A DNA stretch of 55,678 nt from Sporosarcina sp. JAI121 (GCF_013408665.1 NZ_JACCCL010000006.1:1-55678); one strand, 5' to 3'; numbered from the stretch's first letter, positions 21,231 to 31,164 are shown. Numbers and translations are program-made. Notes: a model not told the origin generated them from the letters alone.

Positions 21231-21266
21231 TTTCTAAATCACCTATTGTAAAAGGAAGATAAATCG

Positions 21267-21830
21267 ATGAAAATGATAATAGGGCTCGGGAATCCGGGTA
21301 AACAATATGAACAAACACGCCATAATGTAGGATTCCATGTCATTGACGAACTGGGCGACCGTCTGTCGGCACCCGCGATGCAATCTAAGTTCAATGGCAT
21401 GTATACCGTTATACATCATCCGCAAGGAAAAGTGATGCTCGTCAAACCGCTTACTTATATGAATCTATCCGGCGAATGCGTCCGTCCCCTTATGGATTAC
21501 TTTCAAGTCGATGTGGAAGATATCGTCGTTCTCTATGATGATCTTGATATTGCACCTGGAACGATTCGGTTGCGTCAAAAGGGAAGTGCCGGCGGTCATA
21601 ATGGCATGAAATCACTTATCGCACATTTAGGCACAGATCAGTTCAACAGGATACGAATCGGTGTGGGACGACCTGTCGGCGGCATGAAAGTTGCCGATTA
21701 TGTTTTAGCTCCGTTTAGTAAGGAAGAAAAACCTTCGATTGAAGACATGGTGCAAAAAAGTGCATCTGCTTGTGAAGCATGGCTGGCTAATCCATTTAAC
21801 GATGTGATGAACAACTTTAATGGGATTTAA
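21267..21830 (+). CDS. pth: Peptidyl-tRNA hydrolase (SpoVC)
   Basis: Pth frees tRNA from peptidyl-tRNA that drops off the ribosome. The 187-residue protein opens with [20 protein letters not shown]; the histidine of RHNVGF is the catalytic residue. [20 protein letters not shown] and [15 protein letters not shown] are the other signatures. The start is ATG 21267 with AAAGGAAGA at 21251-21259. The allele name spoVC in B. subtilis comes from a sporulation-defective mutation. Genes pth-fin-mfd-spoVT are in conserved order. Confidence 0.97.
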   Translation: MKMIIGLGNPGKQYEQTRHNVGFHVIDELGDRLSAPAMQSKFNGMYTVIHHPQGKVMLVKPLTYMNLSGECVRPLMDYFQVDVEDIVVLYDDLDIAPGTIRLRQKGSAGGHNGMKSLIAHLGTDQFNRIRIGVGRPVGGMKVADYVLAPFSKEEKPSIEDMVQKSASACEAWLANPFNDVMNNFNGI

Positions 21831-21831
21831 G

Positions 21832-21861
21832 GTATAATGGTGCCATCTTTCGCCTATACTT
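21832..21861 (+). promoter_or_regulatory. Possible sigma-F promoter of fin
   Basis: GTATA (21832-21836) matches the sigma-F -35 GYATA. After 15 bases, GCCTATACTT matches five of seven fixed positions of the -10 consensus GGNNANANTR. Fin is a forespore sigma-F target in B. subtilis. Confidence 0.45.
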
Positions 21862-21885
21862 TGTAAAAAAGGGGCGGAGAATAAA

Positions 21886-22116
21886 ATGGCGATCCGTTAT
21901 ACTTGCCGGCATTGTGAGACTGAAATTGGCACACTTCCTTTTGAATCCGCGAGGGAGACGATCCTCCTGTTGCAAAAGCTAGACAAGGAGGAAGTGGAGC
22001 ATTTTCTGACGTATGAAAAGGATGGGGCGCTGGCGGTGCGGTGCATTTGTGAGCAGTGTGAGCAATCGCTCCGTAGTTTCCCGGATTACTATACACTCCA
22101 GAAGTGGCTTCAATAA
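21886..22116 (+). CDS. fin: Anti-sigma-F factor Fin
   Basis: Fin is a small zinc protein that shuts off sigma-F when sigma-G takes over in the forespore. It has 76 residues, the usual size. The zinc ligands are CRHC near the N terminus (YTCRHCETEIGTLPF) and CEQC near the C terminus (RCICEQCEQSLRSF). The start is ATG 21886 with GGGGCGGAGAA upstream. A strong terminator separates it from mfd, so its transcript is short and distinct. Confidence 0.93.
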   Translation: MAIRYTCRHCETEIGTLPFESARETILLLQKLDKEEVEHFLTYEKDGALAVRCICEQCEQSLRSFPDYYTLQKWLQ

Positions 22117-22123
22117 GATGTAC

Positions 22124-22153
22124 GCTTTGGCGCGAATGCGTCCAAAGCTTTTT
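22124..22153 (+). terminator. Terminator between fin and mfd
   Basis: GCTTTGGCGC pairs with GCG-T-CCAAAGC around GAAT, then five T and a second T-run. Confidence 0.9.
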
Positions 22154-22199
22154 CTGTTTTTCCATACCACATATACCAAGGAAGAAAGGATGTGCAGCA

Positions 22200-25100
22200 G
22201 TGGAAGCGCTTATAGATTTAATTTCACAAGAGAAAGAGATTAGCGAACTAGTGAAAGAGTTGGAGGCCGGAAAAGACCGTCAGCTTATCGCCGGATTGTC
22301 AGGCGGGGCAAAGTCGATACTTTTCAAAGTGCTTCATGAGTCGAGTGAAGAGCCGATTCTAATCGTTTCCCCGAATTTGTTGCAAGCGCAGCGTACATAC
22401 GAAGACCTCGTTAAAATGTTGGGCGATTCGCTCGTTCATCTTTATCCTGCAGAGGAACTCATTGCTGCGGATTTTTCTATTTCAAGTTATGAGCTTCGGG
22501 CTCAGCGGATTGACACGCTGGATCATATGGCGAGAATCGGAAAAGGGATTTATATCACCCCGATTGCGGGAATGAAAAAGTTGTTGCCGGAGAAAGAACG
22601 GTGGCTGGTCGGCTCGTTAACGACGAAAGTAGGCGAGGAGATCAACATACCGAATTGGCTCGATAAGCTTGTATCAATGGGCTATACGAGACAACCAATG
22701 GTAACGGCACCAGGCGAATTTGCTTTGCGTGGAGGAATCCTGGACCTTTATCCGTTGAATATGGAAGAACCGATCCGGATTGAGTTATTTGACACGGACG
22801 TCGACTCCATACGCACGTTTTCAGCGGAAGACCAGCGTTCAACAGGCAAGTTGGAAACTGTATCGATTCTGCCTGCAGCAGAGTTTGTCTGGACGGCTGA
22901 AGATCTTACATTTATCGCTGAGAATCTGGAGAGTGCACTTGGCGTCAGTTTAAAAAAGATGAAGGACGCTGAAGCAAAAGAGCGGTTGACCATTAATATG
23001 ACTGGTGATATTGGCTTGATGAGAGAAGGTACAACACCTGAAAACATGTTGAAGTATGCTTCATTGTCTGCCGCTACTACTACTCTTGAAAGTTACTTCC
23101 CTAGTAATGGTATCGTTCTGTTCGATGAAATCGGACGGATCCTTGAAGTTGCCGGGTCGCTTGAATCAGAAGAAAAGGAATGGATGGTTGCCCTTCTTGA
23201 AGAAGGCAAGATTGTCCACGATTCAAAACTCTCACTCTCGTTCGAAGAGATGAATGCTCAATTGCAACAGCGCAAAGTGTACTTATCCCTTTTCATCCGC
23301 ACAGTTCCGGGAATCACGGTCAAAAAGACTGTGACATTTTCCTGTAAACCGATGCAGCAGTTCCATGGTCAGATGAACCTGTTAAAAAATGAGATGGAGC
23401 GGTGGCAGCAAGGACATTTTACTGTTTTCATCATCGCGGATGGAAACGAGCGGATGCAAAAAGTCCAATCAATCCTTGAAGATTATGATATAACATCTGT
23501 TGTTACGGGGAAACCTTCGAAGGCAGTCAGTGTCATTGTTGTCGACGGCGATTTGTCAGCGGGCTTTGAGCTTCCCTTCCAACAAATCGCAGTCGTGACG
23601 GATTCCGAGTTGTTCAAAGGAAATCCGAAACGGAAAGCACGCCCTCAAAAGATGACGAACGCCGAACGCATTAAAAGCTACTCGGAAATCAAACCGGGTG
23701 ACTATATCGTTCACGTCCATCATGGAATCGGAAAGTACTATGGCGTCGTTACACTTGAAGTAGGCGGAATCCATAAAGATTATCTCGACATCCGGTACCG
23801 CGGGGAAGATAAGCTGTTCGTCCCTGCCGATCAGATTGACCTGATTCAGAAATATGTCGCATCCGGAGAAAAGGAACCGAAACTTCATAAGTTAGGCGGA
23901 ACCGATTGGAAGAAAACGAAAAGCAAAGTGACAGCGGCTGTTCAAGATATTGCGGACGACCTGATTAAGCTTTATGCCAAACGTGAATCGGAAAAAGGAC
24001 ACGCCTTCCCGGAAGATGATGACATGCAAATGGCATTTGAAAATGCATTCCCTTACGACGAAACGGATGACCAGCTCAGGTCAATTGCGGAAGTCAAACG
24101 GGATATGGAAAGAGAGCGCCCTATGGATCGCCTGCTCTGTGGTGATGTCGGTTATGGTAAGACGGAAGTCGCCATCCGTGCTGCATTCAAAGCTGTATCA
24201 GATGGAAAACAGGTGGCTTTTCTCGTACCAACAACAATTCTTGCCCAACAACATTATGAGACGATGAAAGAACGCTTTTCCGGTTTCCCGGTCGAAGTAT
24301 CCCTCTTAAATCGTTTTCGTAAAAAAAAGGAACAGACAGAGACGTTGAAAGGGTTGAAAGCCGGTACGATTGATATCGTGGTCGGCACACATCGCCTTCT
24401 ATCGAAAGACATCGTTTATCACGATCTCGGATTACTCGTCGTCGATGAAGAACAGCGATTTGGTGTAACGCATAAAGAGAAACTTAAACAGTTGAAAACA
24501 CATGTCGATGTCCTGACATTGACAGCAACACCAATACCACGGACACTTCATATGTCGATGCTTGGTGTCCGTGATTTATCGGTCATTGAAACGCCGCCCG
24601 CAAACCGTTTTCCGGTCCAGACATATGTCATGGAACAAAACTTCGCACTCATCCGTGAGGCGATTGAAAGGGAAATGAGCCGGGGTGGGCAAGTATTCTA
24701 CTTGTACAACCGGGTGGAAGACATGGAGCGGAAAGTCGATGAAATCAAGCAGCTGGTGCCGGAAGCGAGGGTAGGATTCGCCAATGGACAAATGGGAGAA
24801 TCCGCGCTTGAAGCAGTCATTTTAAGCTTCCTTGGAGGCGAGTATGACGTTCTGGTGACGACAACGATTATTGAAACTGGTATCGATATCCCGAACGTCA
24901 ACACACTTATCATTCAAGACGCCGATCGCATGGGTTTATCACAGCTCTACCAGCTCCGTGGACGCGTTGGGCGTTCAAATCGTGTTGCGTATGGCTATTT
25001 CCTATATCAACGCGATAAGGTACTGACAGAGGTTGCGGAAAACCGTCTGCAAGCTATCAAGGAGTTTACAGAACTTGGATCCGGCTTTAAAATCGCGATG

Positions 25101-25730
25101 CGCGACTTATCGATTCGTGGTGCAGGTAATTTGCTTGGTTCCCAGCAACACGGTTTTATCGACTCGGTCGGATTCGATCTTTATTCGCAATTGCTTCAAG
25201 AAGCGGTGGAGGAGAAACAGACAGGTATCGTGAAAGCGGATATACCCGACGTGGAAATCGTATTGCCACTTAACGCATACATTCCCGACGAGTACATTCG
25301 CGATGGATTCCAAAAGATTCAAATGTATAAATTGGTAAAAGCGATTGAAAGTGAAGCGGACTATATTGAACTTGTCGACGAAATGACAGACCGGTTCGGT
25401 GATATACCACTTGAAGCAGACCTGCTGCTCCGTGTTGCACGGATAAAAGCTTGGGGACGCATCGCAGGCGTCGAATCAATCAAAAAACAGCAATCGCTTA
25501 TTGAAGTCCGTATCACGCCGGAAGGGACAGCAAAAACAAACGGTTCAAAACTTGTGTCCGACTCAATGACGTTTGGCCGTGCTGTAGGTTTCACAATGGA
25601 AAACGGCTGTCTCGTCATGACGATTGATGAACGCCATACAGGAAAGCAGACCGCATTTGATGTTTTGGAAGCGATGATGAAGATTCTTGAATCCTCTACA
25701 AAGGAAACAGTTACTACTGATTCCGTCTAA
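22200..25730 (+). CDS. mfd: Transcription-repair coupling factor Mfd
   Basis: Mfd displaces RNA polymerase stalled at DNA damage and recruits UvrA. The product has 1176 residues, close to the B. subtilis protein. The N-terminal UvrB-like region contains [12 protein letters not shown] and [15 protein letters not shown]. The RNA-polymerase interaction (CarD-like) domain begins near residue 497 ([16 protein letters not shown]). The RecG-like motor has Walker [12 protein letters not shown] near 648 and DEEQ box VVDEEQRFG near 748. [15 protein letters not shown] is motif VI. The start is GTG 22200 with AGAAAGGA at 22183-22190; the longer frame runs back through the fin terminator. Confidence 0.97.
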   Translation: MEALIDLISQEKEISELVKELEAGKDRQLIAGLSGGAKSILFKVLHESSEEPILIVSPNLLQAQRTYEDLVKMLGDSLVHLYPAEELIAADFSISSYELRAQRIDTLDHMARIGKGIYITPIAGMKKLLPEKERWLVGSLTTKVGEEINIPNWLDKLVSMGYTRQPMVTAPGEFALRGGILDLYPLNMEEPIRIELFDTDVDSIRTFSAEDQRSTGKLETVSILPAAEFVWTAEDLTFIAENLESALGVSLKKMKDAEAKERLTINMTGDIGLMREGTTPENMLKYASLSAATTTLESYFPSNGIVLFDEIGRILEVAGSLESEEKEWMVALLEEGKIVHDSKLSLSFEEMNAQLQQRKVYLSLFIRTVPGITVKKTVTFSCKPMQQFHGQMNLLKNEMERWQQGHFTVFIIADGNERMQKVQSILEDYDITSVVTGKPSKAVSVIVVDGDLSAGFELPFQQIAVVTDSELFKGNPKRKARPQKMTNAERIKSYSEIKPGDYIVHVHHGIGKYYGVVTLEVGGIHKDYLDIRYRGEDKLFVPADQIDLIQKYVASGEKEPKLHKLGGTDWKKTKSKVTAAVQDIADDLIKLYAKRESEKGHAFPEDDDMQMAFENAFPYDETDDQLRSIAEVKRDMERERPMDRLLCGDVGYGKTEVAIRAAFKAVSDGKQVAFLVPTTILAQQHYETMKERFSGFPVEVSLLNRFRKKKEQTETLKGLKAGTIDIVVGTHRLLSKDIVYHDLGLLVVDEEQRFGVTHKEKLKQLKTHVDVLTLTATPIPRTLHMSMLGVRDLSVIETPPANRFPVQTYVMEQNFALIREAIEREMSRGGQVFYLYNRVEDMERKVDEIKQLVPEARVGFANGQMGESALEAVILSFLGGEYDVLVTTTIIETGIDIPNVNTLIIQDADRMGLSQLYQLRGRVGRSNRVAYGYFLYQRDKVLTEVAENRLQAIKEFTELGSGFKIAMRDLSIRGAGNLLGSQQHGFIDSVGFDLYSQLLQEAVEEKQTGIVKADIPDVEIVLPLNAYIPDEYIRDGFQKIQMYKLVKAIESEADYIELVDEMTDRFGDIPLEADLLLRVARIKAWGRIAGVESIKKQQSLIEVRITPEGTAKTNGSKLVSDSMTFGRAVGFTMENGCLVMTIDERHTGKQTAFDVLEAMMKILESSTKETVTTDSV

Positions 25731-25739
25731 AGGGCATGT

Positions 25740-25770
25740 TGCATATTTTCTCCACTATTGATGCATACTA
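25740..25770 (+). promoter_or_regulatory. Sigma-G promoter of spoVT
   Basis: TGCATA (25740-25745) fits the -35 consensus, and CATACTA (25764-25770) fits the sigma-G -10 consensus CATWHTA exactly. The spacer is 18 bases. B. subtilis spoVT is a known sigma-G gene. Confidence 0.8.
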
Positions 25771-25820
25771 AAATTGAAATGAGGTCTATGTTCAATTTTG
25801 TGGAAAGTGAGGCATCATGT

Positions 25821-26357
25821 ATGAAGGCAACTGGAATCGTCCGCAGAATCGATGATCTTGGAAGGGTAGTCATCCCAAAAGAGATTCGGAGGACACTTAG
25901 GATCCGTGAAGGAGATCCTCTTGAAATTTTCACCGATCGGGACGGCGAAGTTATTTTGAAGAAATATTCCCCGATCTCGGAACTCGGGCAATTTGCAAAA
26001 GAATATGCGGAGACCCTGTATGAAACGCTTGGTACGCCTGCGCTGATTAGTGATCGGGATGAAATGATCGCCGTATCCGGTTTATCGAAAAAAGATTACT
26101 TGAATCGCCATTTATCCCCGGATATCGATGAAATTCTGGCAGGCCGTAAAGTCGTTACAGAAAAACTTGAAAAAGCGGTAGAATGGGTTCCTGGACAAGT
26201 GGAACAAGTCAAGTCTTACTGCATTGCCCCCATTATTGCGGCGGGGGATACAATCGGTGCCGTCTACCTGCTGTCGAAAGTGCATTTCATCGGCGAAACC
26301 GAACAAAAAGCAGCGGAAACAGCTGCACACTTCTTAGCAAAACAGATGGAAACATAA
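25821..26357 (+). CDS. spoVT: Stage V sporulation regulator SpoVT
   Basis: SpoVT is a forespore transcription factor that tunes sigma-G genes. It has 178 residues, exactly the B. subtilis length. Residues 1-50 are an AbrB-type swapped-hairpin domain (MKATGIVRRIDDLGRVVIPK) and the rest is a GAF-like domain (YCIAPIIAAGDTIGAVYLLS). The start is ATG 25821; the longer frame reads through the sigma-G promoter. It is a paralogue of the abrB product at 7661-7936. In B. subtilis yabM follows; here a five-gene interval intervenes. Confidence 0.96.
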   Translation: MKATGIVRRIDDLGRVVIPKEIRRTLRIREGDPLEIFTDRDGEVILKKYSPISELGQFAKEYAETLYETLGTPALISDRDEMIAVSGLSKKDYLNRHLSPDIDEILAGRKVVTEKLEKAVEWVPGQVEQVKSYCIAPIIAAGDTIGAVYLLSKVHFIGETEQKAAETAAHFLAKQMET

Positions 26358-26404
26358 AAACAGCCCACTTAAACCGGATAAAGCGGTTTAAATGGGCTGT
26401 TTTT
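26357..26404. terminator. Bidirectional terminator between spoVT and fhuF
   Basis: AAAACAGCCCA pairs with TGGGCTGTTTT, and the inner TAAACC pairs with GGTTTA. A- and T-runs on both sides let it serve spoVT (+) and the converging iron-reductase gene (-). Confidence 0.9.
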
Positions 26405-27092
26405 ATTTCGCTAATGGACAATACGGACATTTATCTGTATTCGGAAGTTCTTTATACAAACAACATGTCACTCGTTTGAAATTTGCCATAGCGTCCAGTG
26501 CTAGTTGGTTTTTCAGATATTGTTTAAAAGGGGAGCGGCGCATCGCGGGTTTCCAAGTTTCATCTTCCAATAAAACATCTAAGTCTTGTTGCGCAAACAG
26601 TGAATTTTCTTGAAGTAGCATCGAGTACATCCACAAGACATAGCCCCACACATTCTCCCACAAAATTAACTTTGCAATTTTTCCACGCTTGCTTAAATAG
26701 TCGACGACAGGATGCCCATACGATTCAAGAATAAAGCGGATATCCTGTTCACGGTTTTGTGCGCTTCTAAAGCTGGCAGCCGGAACAGAAAAAAGAATCG
26801 TCTCGTTTTCGATGAATAATGAAATATCCTCCAAATCGCCCGCCCATAGTAAATCATATTCACTCAAAAAATGCAGTTGCGCGGCAATGAAAAAACCATG
26901 CCTTCTCATGTAAACGGACGATGCAACAGTATCATCTGAGGCGCCTGACAAGCTTTTGACCTTTTCGAATAGCTTATCGCTTCCCGATTCGGATAAAACA
27001 TCTGCAACCGATGAAAATACGTTCGACTGTTCACCTACATGTACACTGAAACGTTTCAGTGCGTCTAGCTGATCCGGCTGTAGATCAGGCAC
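26403..27092 (-). CDS. FhuF-like ferric-siderophore reductase
   Basis: A 229-residue cytoplasmic protein. Its C terminus carries CC, then CPYC, at residues 210-211, 222 and 225: the CC-x10-C-x2-C pattern that binds [2Fe-2S] in FhuF-type ferric-siderophore reductases. The rest is weakly conserved with several aromatic-rich helices (LWENVWGYVLWMYSMLL). The likely role is reducing iron in imported ferric siderophores so that it is released. The start is GTG 27092, which overlaps the end of the ATPase gene by eight bases; GGAG precedes it on the minus strand. It is second in a two-gene operon. Confidence 0.82.
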   Translation of the reverse strand: MPDLQPDQLDALKRFSVHVGEQSNVFSSVADVLSESGSDKLFEKVKSLSGASDDTVASSVYMRRHGFFIAAQLHFLSEYDLLWAGDLEDISLFIENETILFSVPAASFRSAQNREQDIRFILESYGHPVVDYLSKRGKIAKLILWENVWGYVLWMYSMLLQENSLFAQQDLDVLLEDETWKPAMRRSPFKQYLKNQLALDAMANFKRVTCCLYKELPNTDKCPYCPLAK

Positions 27093-27909
27093 CTGTATTG
27101 CTCCGGAGTTCCGTCACGACGCAGCGGCCGCGCCCATAAGGAACGCAATGCGGTGTGCCGAATAGTGGATCTGTTGAAACCTGGCATTCCATCCCGAATA
27201 CAGCACGGACTAAATCACAGTTGATAATATCTTCCGGTCTACCTTGCGCGTGGACGCCGCCATCTTTAATGGCCACGATATTATGTGCATAACGCGATGC
27301 CAAGTTCAAGTCGTGCAGAACCATGACAATCGTACGGCCCTTTTGTTCATTTAGTTCAAACAACAGATCCAATATTTCAATTTGATGTGTCATATCAAGG
27401 TATGTCGTCGGCTCATCCAACAAAATGACATCTGTATCTTGAGCCAGTGTCATCGCAATCCATGCACGTTGACGCTGACCGCCTGACAATGTGTCAATTG
27501 ATTGGTCCCGAAGTTCGCTTATCCGGGTTGCTGCCAGTGCAGCTTCCGTTTTCTTCGTGTCTTCTTCAGTCCATCTTGAGAGCCAAGATTGGTGCGGATA
27601 GCGTCCTTGTTTCACAAGATCGTGTACGGTCAATCCTTCAGGCGACACAGGACCTTGTGGAAGAATGCCCATTTTCTTTGCAACATTTCGTGAAGACATC
27701 GAATGGATATCCTTACCTTCAAGTAAAATAGAACCATCCGCAGGTTTTAAAAGACGGGCGATGGAACGCAGTAACGTGGATTTACCGCAGCCGTTACTAC
27801 CGACGAAAACAGTAATCTCACCTTTTGGAATCGATAAATTCAAGTTTTCGAAGAGAAGTTTATCTTGATAGCCGATTGATAGGTTGTCGGCTGTTATTGA
27901 AGTATACAT
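27085..27909 (-). CDS. Iron-siderophore ABC transporter ATP-binding protein (FecE/FhuC type)
   Basis: This is the ATPase of a siderophore importer, 274 residues. FVGSNGCGKSTLLRS is Walker A, LSGGQRQRAWIAMTL the ABC signature, VILLDEPTTYLD Walker B, and VLHDLNLASRYA the H-loop. The C terminus has a tail (FGTPHCVPYGRGRC) of the kind seen in FecE/FhuC proteins. The start is ATG 27909 with TGGAGGC upstream on the minus strand. It is transcribed divergently from the binding protein and permease genes, from a region with two Fur boxes. Most FecE-type systems have all parts on one strand, so the split is notable. Confidence 0.93.
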   Translation of the reverse strand: MYTSITADNLSIGYQDKLLFENLNLSIPKGEITVFVGSNGCGKSTLLRSIARLLKPADGSILLEGKDIHSMSSRNVAKKMGILPQGPVSPEGLTVHDLVKQGRYPHQSWLSRWTEEDTKKTEAALAATRISELRDQSIDTLSGGQRQRAWIAMTLAQDTDVILLDEPTTYLDMTHQIEILDLLFELNEQKGRTIVMVLHDLNLASRYAHNIVAIKDGGVHAQGRPEDIINCDLVRAVFGMECQVSTDPLFGTPHCVPYGRGRCVVTELRSNTGA

Positions 27910-27989
27910 AGGAATGCCTCCATATCTATAGGAAATCTAAATAGCTTTCATTTTCAATTAGAGATAAGCATAGCATATTTGGTGTCCAT

Positions 27990-28004
27990 TGAGAATGATA
28001 ATCA
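27990..28004. promoter_or_regulatory. Fur box 1
   Basis: TGAGAATGATAATCA closely fits the Fur operator (GATAATGATAATCATTATC). The 17-base string ending in AAT recurs exactly at 28058. This copy is nearer the ATPase gene and probably covers its promoter on the minus strand. Confidence 0.85.
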
Positions 28005-28021
28005 ATTATTTCAGAAAAAAC

Positions 28022-28051
28022 TTTACAAAACTGCATAACCAAGTTTAAAAT
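28022..28051 (+). promoter_or_regulatory. Promoter of the binding protein and permease genes
   Basis: TTTACA (28022-28027) and TAAAAT (28046-28051) are 18 bases apart. The predicted start site falls on Fur box 2. Confidence 0.6.
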
Positions 28052-28057
28052 ATTAAA

Positions 28058-28072
28058 TGAGAATGATAATCA
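28058..28072. promoter_or_regulatory. Fur box 2
   Basis: TGAGAATGATAATCA again, identical to box 1 and extended by AT. It overlies the expected transcription start of the downstream operon, the classic position for iron-dependent repression. Confidence 0.85.
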
Positions 28073-28102
28073 ATGAATGTGTAAATGGAGGAATGTTCAA
28101 TT

Positions 28103-29089
28103 ATGAAGAAGTCCATAAAGGCGCTGCTTGTTTTAACAATTTTTGCAGTAGTGTTAGCCGGTTGTTCATCGAAGAAAGAAGAAGACAAAGCTGTAGAAAA
28201 TGAAAAAGCGGACGCAAGTATAACAATTACAGGCGTTAACGGTGAAGTGACACTTAATAAGCCTGCGAAAAAAGTTGTTGTTTTGGAATGGACATATGCG
28301 GAGGATTTGTTGGCAGTAGGCGTTCAGCCTGTTGGGATGGCAGATATAGAAGAATATCATAAATGGGTGAATATTGATGCGGAGCTAAGCAAAGACGTAG
28401 CGGATGTCGGCGGCCGCCAAGAACCGAATTTGGAAGCGATTGCTGCATTGGAGCCGGATTTAATCATCGGTACGAGTTTCCGTCATGATGGGATGATTGC
28501 AGATTTGGAAAAAATCGCACCTACCGTCATTTTTAATCCGTATCCTGAAGATGAAAAAATAGATTTGTATCAAGAAATGACGACAACATTCAACGAGATT
28601 GCTAAGGCTGTTAATAAAACGGACGAAGCGAAACAGGTATTAACTGACCTGGATACAAAGTATGCGGAAGCGACAGAAAAAATCAACGACGCCAATTTGA
28701 AAACAAAAGATGTGATTTTGACACTTGCTTACACGGGGCCTCAAGCGCCGGAAATCCGTGTATTTACACCAAACTCAATGGCTTCAATAATTTTAGGCAA
28801 AATCGGCCTAAACAATATCCATGTGCCAGACCAATTTGAAGTTTTCGGTTCGAGCACATATAACGTAGAGGGGTTAACGAAGTACGAAAATGCAAATTAT
28901 TTGTATAGCGTACAAAGCGAGGACAATATTTATGATAAACAATTAAAAGATAACGCCGTGTGGAAAAACCTTGATTTCGTGAAAGAAGACCGCTTGTATG
29001 ATCTCGGCGGAGATACTTGGTTATATGGAGGTCCTCTCTCAGCTGAAACATTGCTCAATAAGATCACAAGCACGATGGTGAGTAAGTAA
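28103..29089 (+). CDS. Iron-siderophore ABC transporter substrate-binding lipoprotein
   Basis: A membrane-anchored binding protein of 328 residues. The signal peptide ends in the lipobox VVLAGC with the lipidated cysteine at residue 21. The mature part is a cluster A-III (FecB/FhuD) binding protein: KKVVVLEWTYAEDLLAVGV, then VADVGGRQEPNLEAIAALEP and DLIIGTSFRHD. The start is ATG 28103 with TGGAGGA at 28087-28093; the longer frame starts in that motif. The exact siderophore cannot be read; ferric citrate and hydroxamates are both possible. The stop overlaps the permease start by one base. Confidence 0.92.
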   Translation: MKKSIKALLVLTIFAVVLAGCSSKKEEDKAVENEKADASITITGVNGEVTLNKPAKKVVVLEWTYAEDLLAVGVQPVGMADIEEYHKWVNIDAELSKDVADVGGRQEPNLEAIAALEPDLIIGTSFRHDGMIADLEKIAPTVIFNPYPEDEKIDLYQEMTTTFNEIAKAVNKTDEAKQVLTDLDTKYAEATEKINDANLKTKDVILTLAYTGPQAPEIRVFTPNSMASIILGKIGLNNIHVPDQFEVFGSSTYNVEGLTKYENANYLYSVQSEDNIYDKQLKDNAVWKNLDFVKEDRLYDLGGDTWLYGGPLSAETLLNKITSTMVSK

Positions 29090-31053
29090 TGGCAAGAAAC
29101 ACTTCAGGAGCACGATCCTTCGGTGTCATGATTATTGGGTTGTTCCTGTTGGTTTTATTATCTTTCATTCACTTAACGCAAGGACAAGCGGATTATTCAA
29201 TTTCGCAATTAATAAAAGAAGTGTGGACGGAGGGGCGAGTACAGGATATCGTGCTCTCTCTTCGTCTTCCCCGTTTAATGATAGGGATTCTTGCTGGTGG
29301 AGCGCTTGCTGTTGCGGGTGCTGTTTTGCAGACGTTGACGAACAATCCATTGGCGTCCGCAAGCACATTAGGCATTAATGCGGGAGCATATTTTTTCGTC
29401 GTCGTCTCGATGATCTTCTTTCCATCGCTTCTCGGTAATTTTCCATTTCTAGTCGCATTAGCGGGTGCTGTACTGTCATCTGTTCTAGTTGTCGTACTTG
29501 CGGGCAAACAAATGGAGCCGGTACGCGTTGCGCTGACAGGAATGATCATATCGTTATTGTTTGCGTCGATGACAGGTTCTTTACAACTATTATTCGAAAA
29601 TCAAACGAACGGTCTTTTTTTATGGGGCTCGGGCACGCTTGTTCAGTTGAATTGGGAAGGCGTGTCATTTGCGGCACCAATTATATTGGTTTTTTTCATC
29701 CTCGCATTAATTTTAGCGAAACCAATGGACACGCTTTCGCTCGGTGAAGACATTGCATCGTCTCTCGGTCAAAATGTCCGTTTTGTTAAAGTACTTGCGT
29801 GGGCTGTTGCAATTGTGCTTGCAGCTACAATGGTCAGTGTTGTCGGGCCAATCGGTTTTGTCGGTTTAATGGCGCCGCATATCGTCCGGATGCTTGGTAT
29901 TCACGGACATTTGCATATTTTCCTGCAGTCGTTTCTATGGGGAAGTGTCATACTGATCGGAGCAGATGTGTTAGGAAGGTTGATCCAGCCCGGGCAAGAG
30001 GTTCCAGTTGGTGCAATGACCGCTTTAATCGGCGGGCCATGGTTGTTGTACTTGGCATGGAAAACCGCAAAAACGCATAGTCGGGGCGACCGTCAAATGG
30101 GCGGTACATTGGAGCCGATGAAACTGCCGGTTGTCATCACAATCGTTGTTGCACTCATTGTCGTTGTGATTTCATTGGCCTTATCGTTTAACGGTTCAGC
30201 TTGGACGACGGAATGGTTGAAACCTGTCGTCTGGAATTTCCGGGTACCGCGAGTATTGACGGCGTTCATCGTCGGAGTGATGCTTGCAATTGCCGGGGTA
30301 TTGTTGCAAGGAGTGCTACGAAATCCGCTGGCGGATGCAAGTATTTTAGGTGTCACATCGATGGGCGGTGCCGGAGCGATGATGCTCCTCGTATTATTTC
30401 CCGCCATTCCGGTTGAATACATGCCGCTCGGTGCGGTCATGGGAGCTGCCATCGCACTCGGTATTATTTTAGGGACGTCATGGAAAAACAATTTCCAACC
30501 GATGCTTGTAGCGCTTATGGGAATTGCGATTTCCGCGTTCGGATCGGCTGCAACACAAGTATTTGTCGTAAAAGCAAAATTAGCTGTCGCCGCTGCGCTC
30601 GTCTGGCTGTCAGGAAGTACATACGCCAAAGGGTGGGATGATGTACAGCTAGCCATTTTGTTATTTGCAGTGTTCATCGGACCGGCCGTCTACCTGACAC
30701 GCAGTTTGGATACGCTGACCTTCGGGGACGATGTGGCGGCGGGTCTTGGACTGTCCGTTAAATCAACCCGTGTTTGGGCATTGGTCGTCGGTGTCGCCAT
30801 AAGTACGGCCGCCGTAGCGATTGTGGGGACGGTTGGCTTCGTCGGGCTTGTAGCGCCTCATATAGCGCGCCGATTAGTCGGTTTCCGCCATCTGCCTTTG
30901 CTAGTCGTATCCGGATTATTAGGTGGGTTGCTTCTTGTCACCGCAGACTTTGTCGGAAGGATTGTCATTGCGCCAAAAGATATTCCGAGCGGATTGATTG
31001 TTGCGCTTATCGGAACGCCGTATTTACTTTATCTCTTGCGGAAAATGAAATAA
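29089..31053 (+). CDS. Fused two-domain FecCD/FhuB-type siderophore permease
   Basis: This is the membrane channel of the importer: 654 residues made of two FecCD permease copies in one chain. Each half has about ten membrane helices and the family signatures: RLPRLMIGILAGGALAVAGA and GPIGFVGLMAPHIVRMLG in the first, RVPRVLTAFIVGVMLAIAGV and GTVGFVGLVAPHIARRL in the second. NNPLASASTLGINAG and RNPLADASILGVTSMG are the matching loops. Such fusions occur in FhuB; most Gram-positive systems use two separate genes. The ATG overlaps the preceding stop (TAATG), so the two are coupled, and a long terminator follows. Confidence 0.93.
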   Translation: MARNTSGARSFGVMIIGLFLLVLLSFIHLTQGQADYSISQLIKEVWTEGRVQDIVLSLRLPRLMIGILAGGALAVAGAVLQTLTNNPLASASTLGINAGAYFFVVVSMIFFPSLLGNFPFLVALAGAVLSSVLVVVLAGKQMEPVRVALTGMIISLLFASMTGSLQLLFENQTNGLFLWGSGTLVQLNWEGVSFAAPIILVFFILALILAKPMDTLSLGEDIASSLGQNVRFVKVLAWAVAIVLAATMVSVVGPIGFVGLMAPHIVRMLGIHGHLHIFLQSFLWGSVILIGADVLGRLIQPGQEVPVGAMTALIGGPWLLYLAWKTAKTHSRGDRQMGGTLEPMKLPVVITIVVALIVVVISLALSFNGSAWTTEWLKPVVWNFRVPRVLTAFIVGVMLAIAGVLLQGVLRNPLADASILGVTSMGGAGAMMLLVLFPAIPVEYMPLGAVMGAAIALGIILGTSWKNNFQPMLVALMGIAISAFGSAATQVFVVKAKLAVAAALVWLSGSTYAKGWDDVQLAILLFAVFIGPAVYLTRSLDTLTFGDDVAAGLGLSVKSTRVWALVVGVAISTAAVAIVGTVGFVGLVAPHIARRLVGFRHLPLLVVSGLLGGLLLVTADFVGRIVIAPKDIPSGLIVALIGTPYLLYLLRKMK

Positions 31054-31098
31054 AAATGGAACTGAACACGGATTTTCAACTATAATAACAAAAGAGTA

Positions 31099-31151
31099 AA
31101 TAAAAAGTGTCTTTTTCTCCCAATAACCAGGAGAAAAAGACACTTTTTATT
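31099..31151 (+). terminator. Perfect 22-bp hairpin terminator of the iron operon
   Basis: Bases 31099-31120 pair without mismatch with 31130-31151 around a nine-base loop. The right arm ends in ACTTTTTATT. A-runs on the left arm could make it work in both directions. Confidence 0.88.
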
Positions 31152-31164
31152 AGTACGTGGGAAG

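Noticed and set aside
30093..30677. 194-codon minus-strand frame
   Set aside because: It is the antisense of the second permease half; its Asn/Thr/Pro-rich sequence mirrors hydrophobic codons on the other strand.
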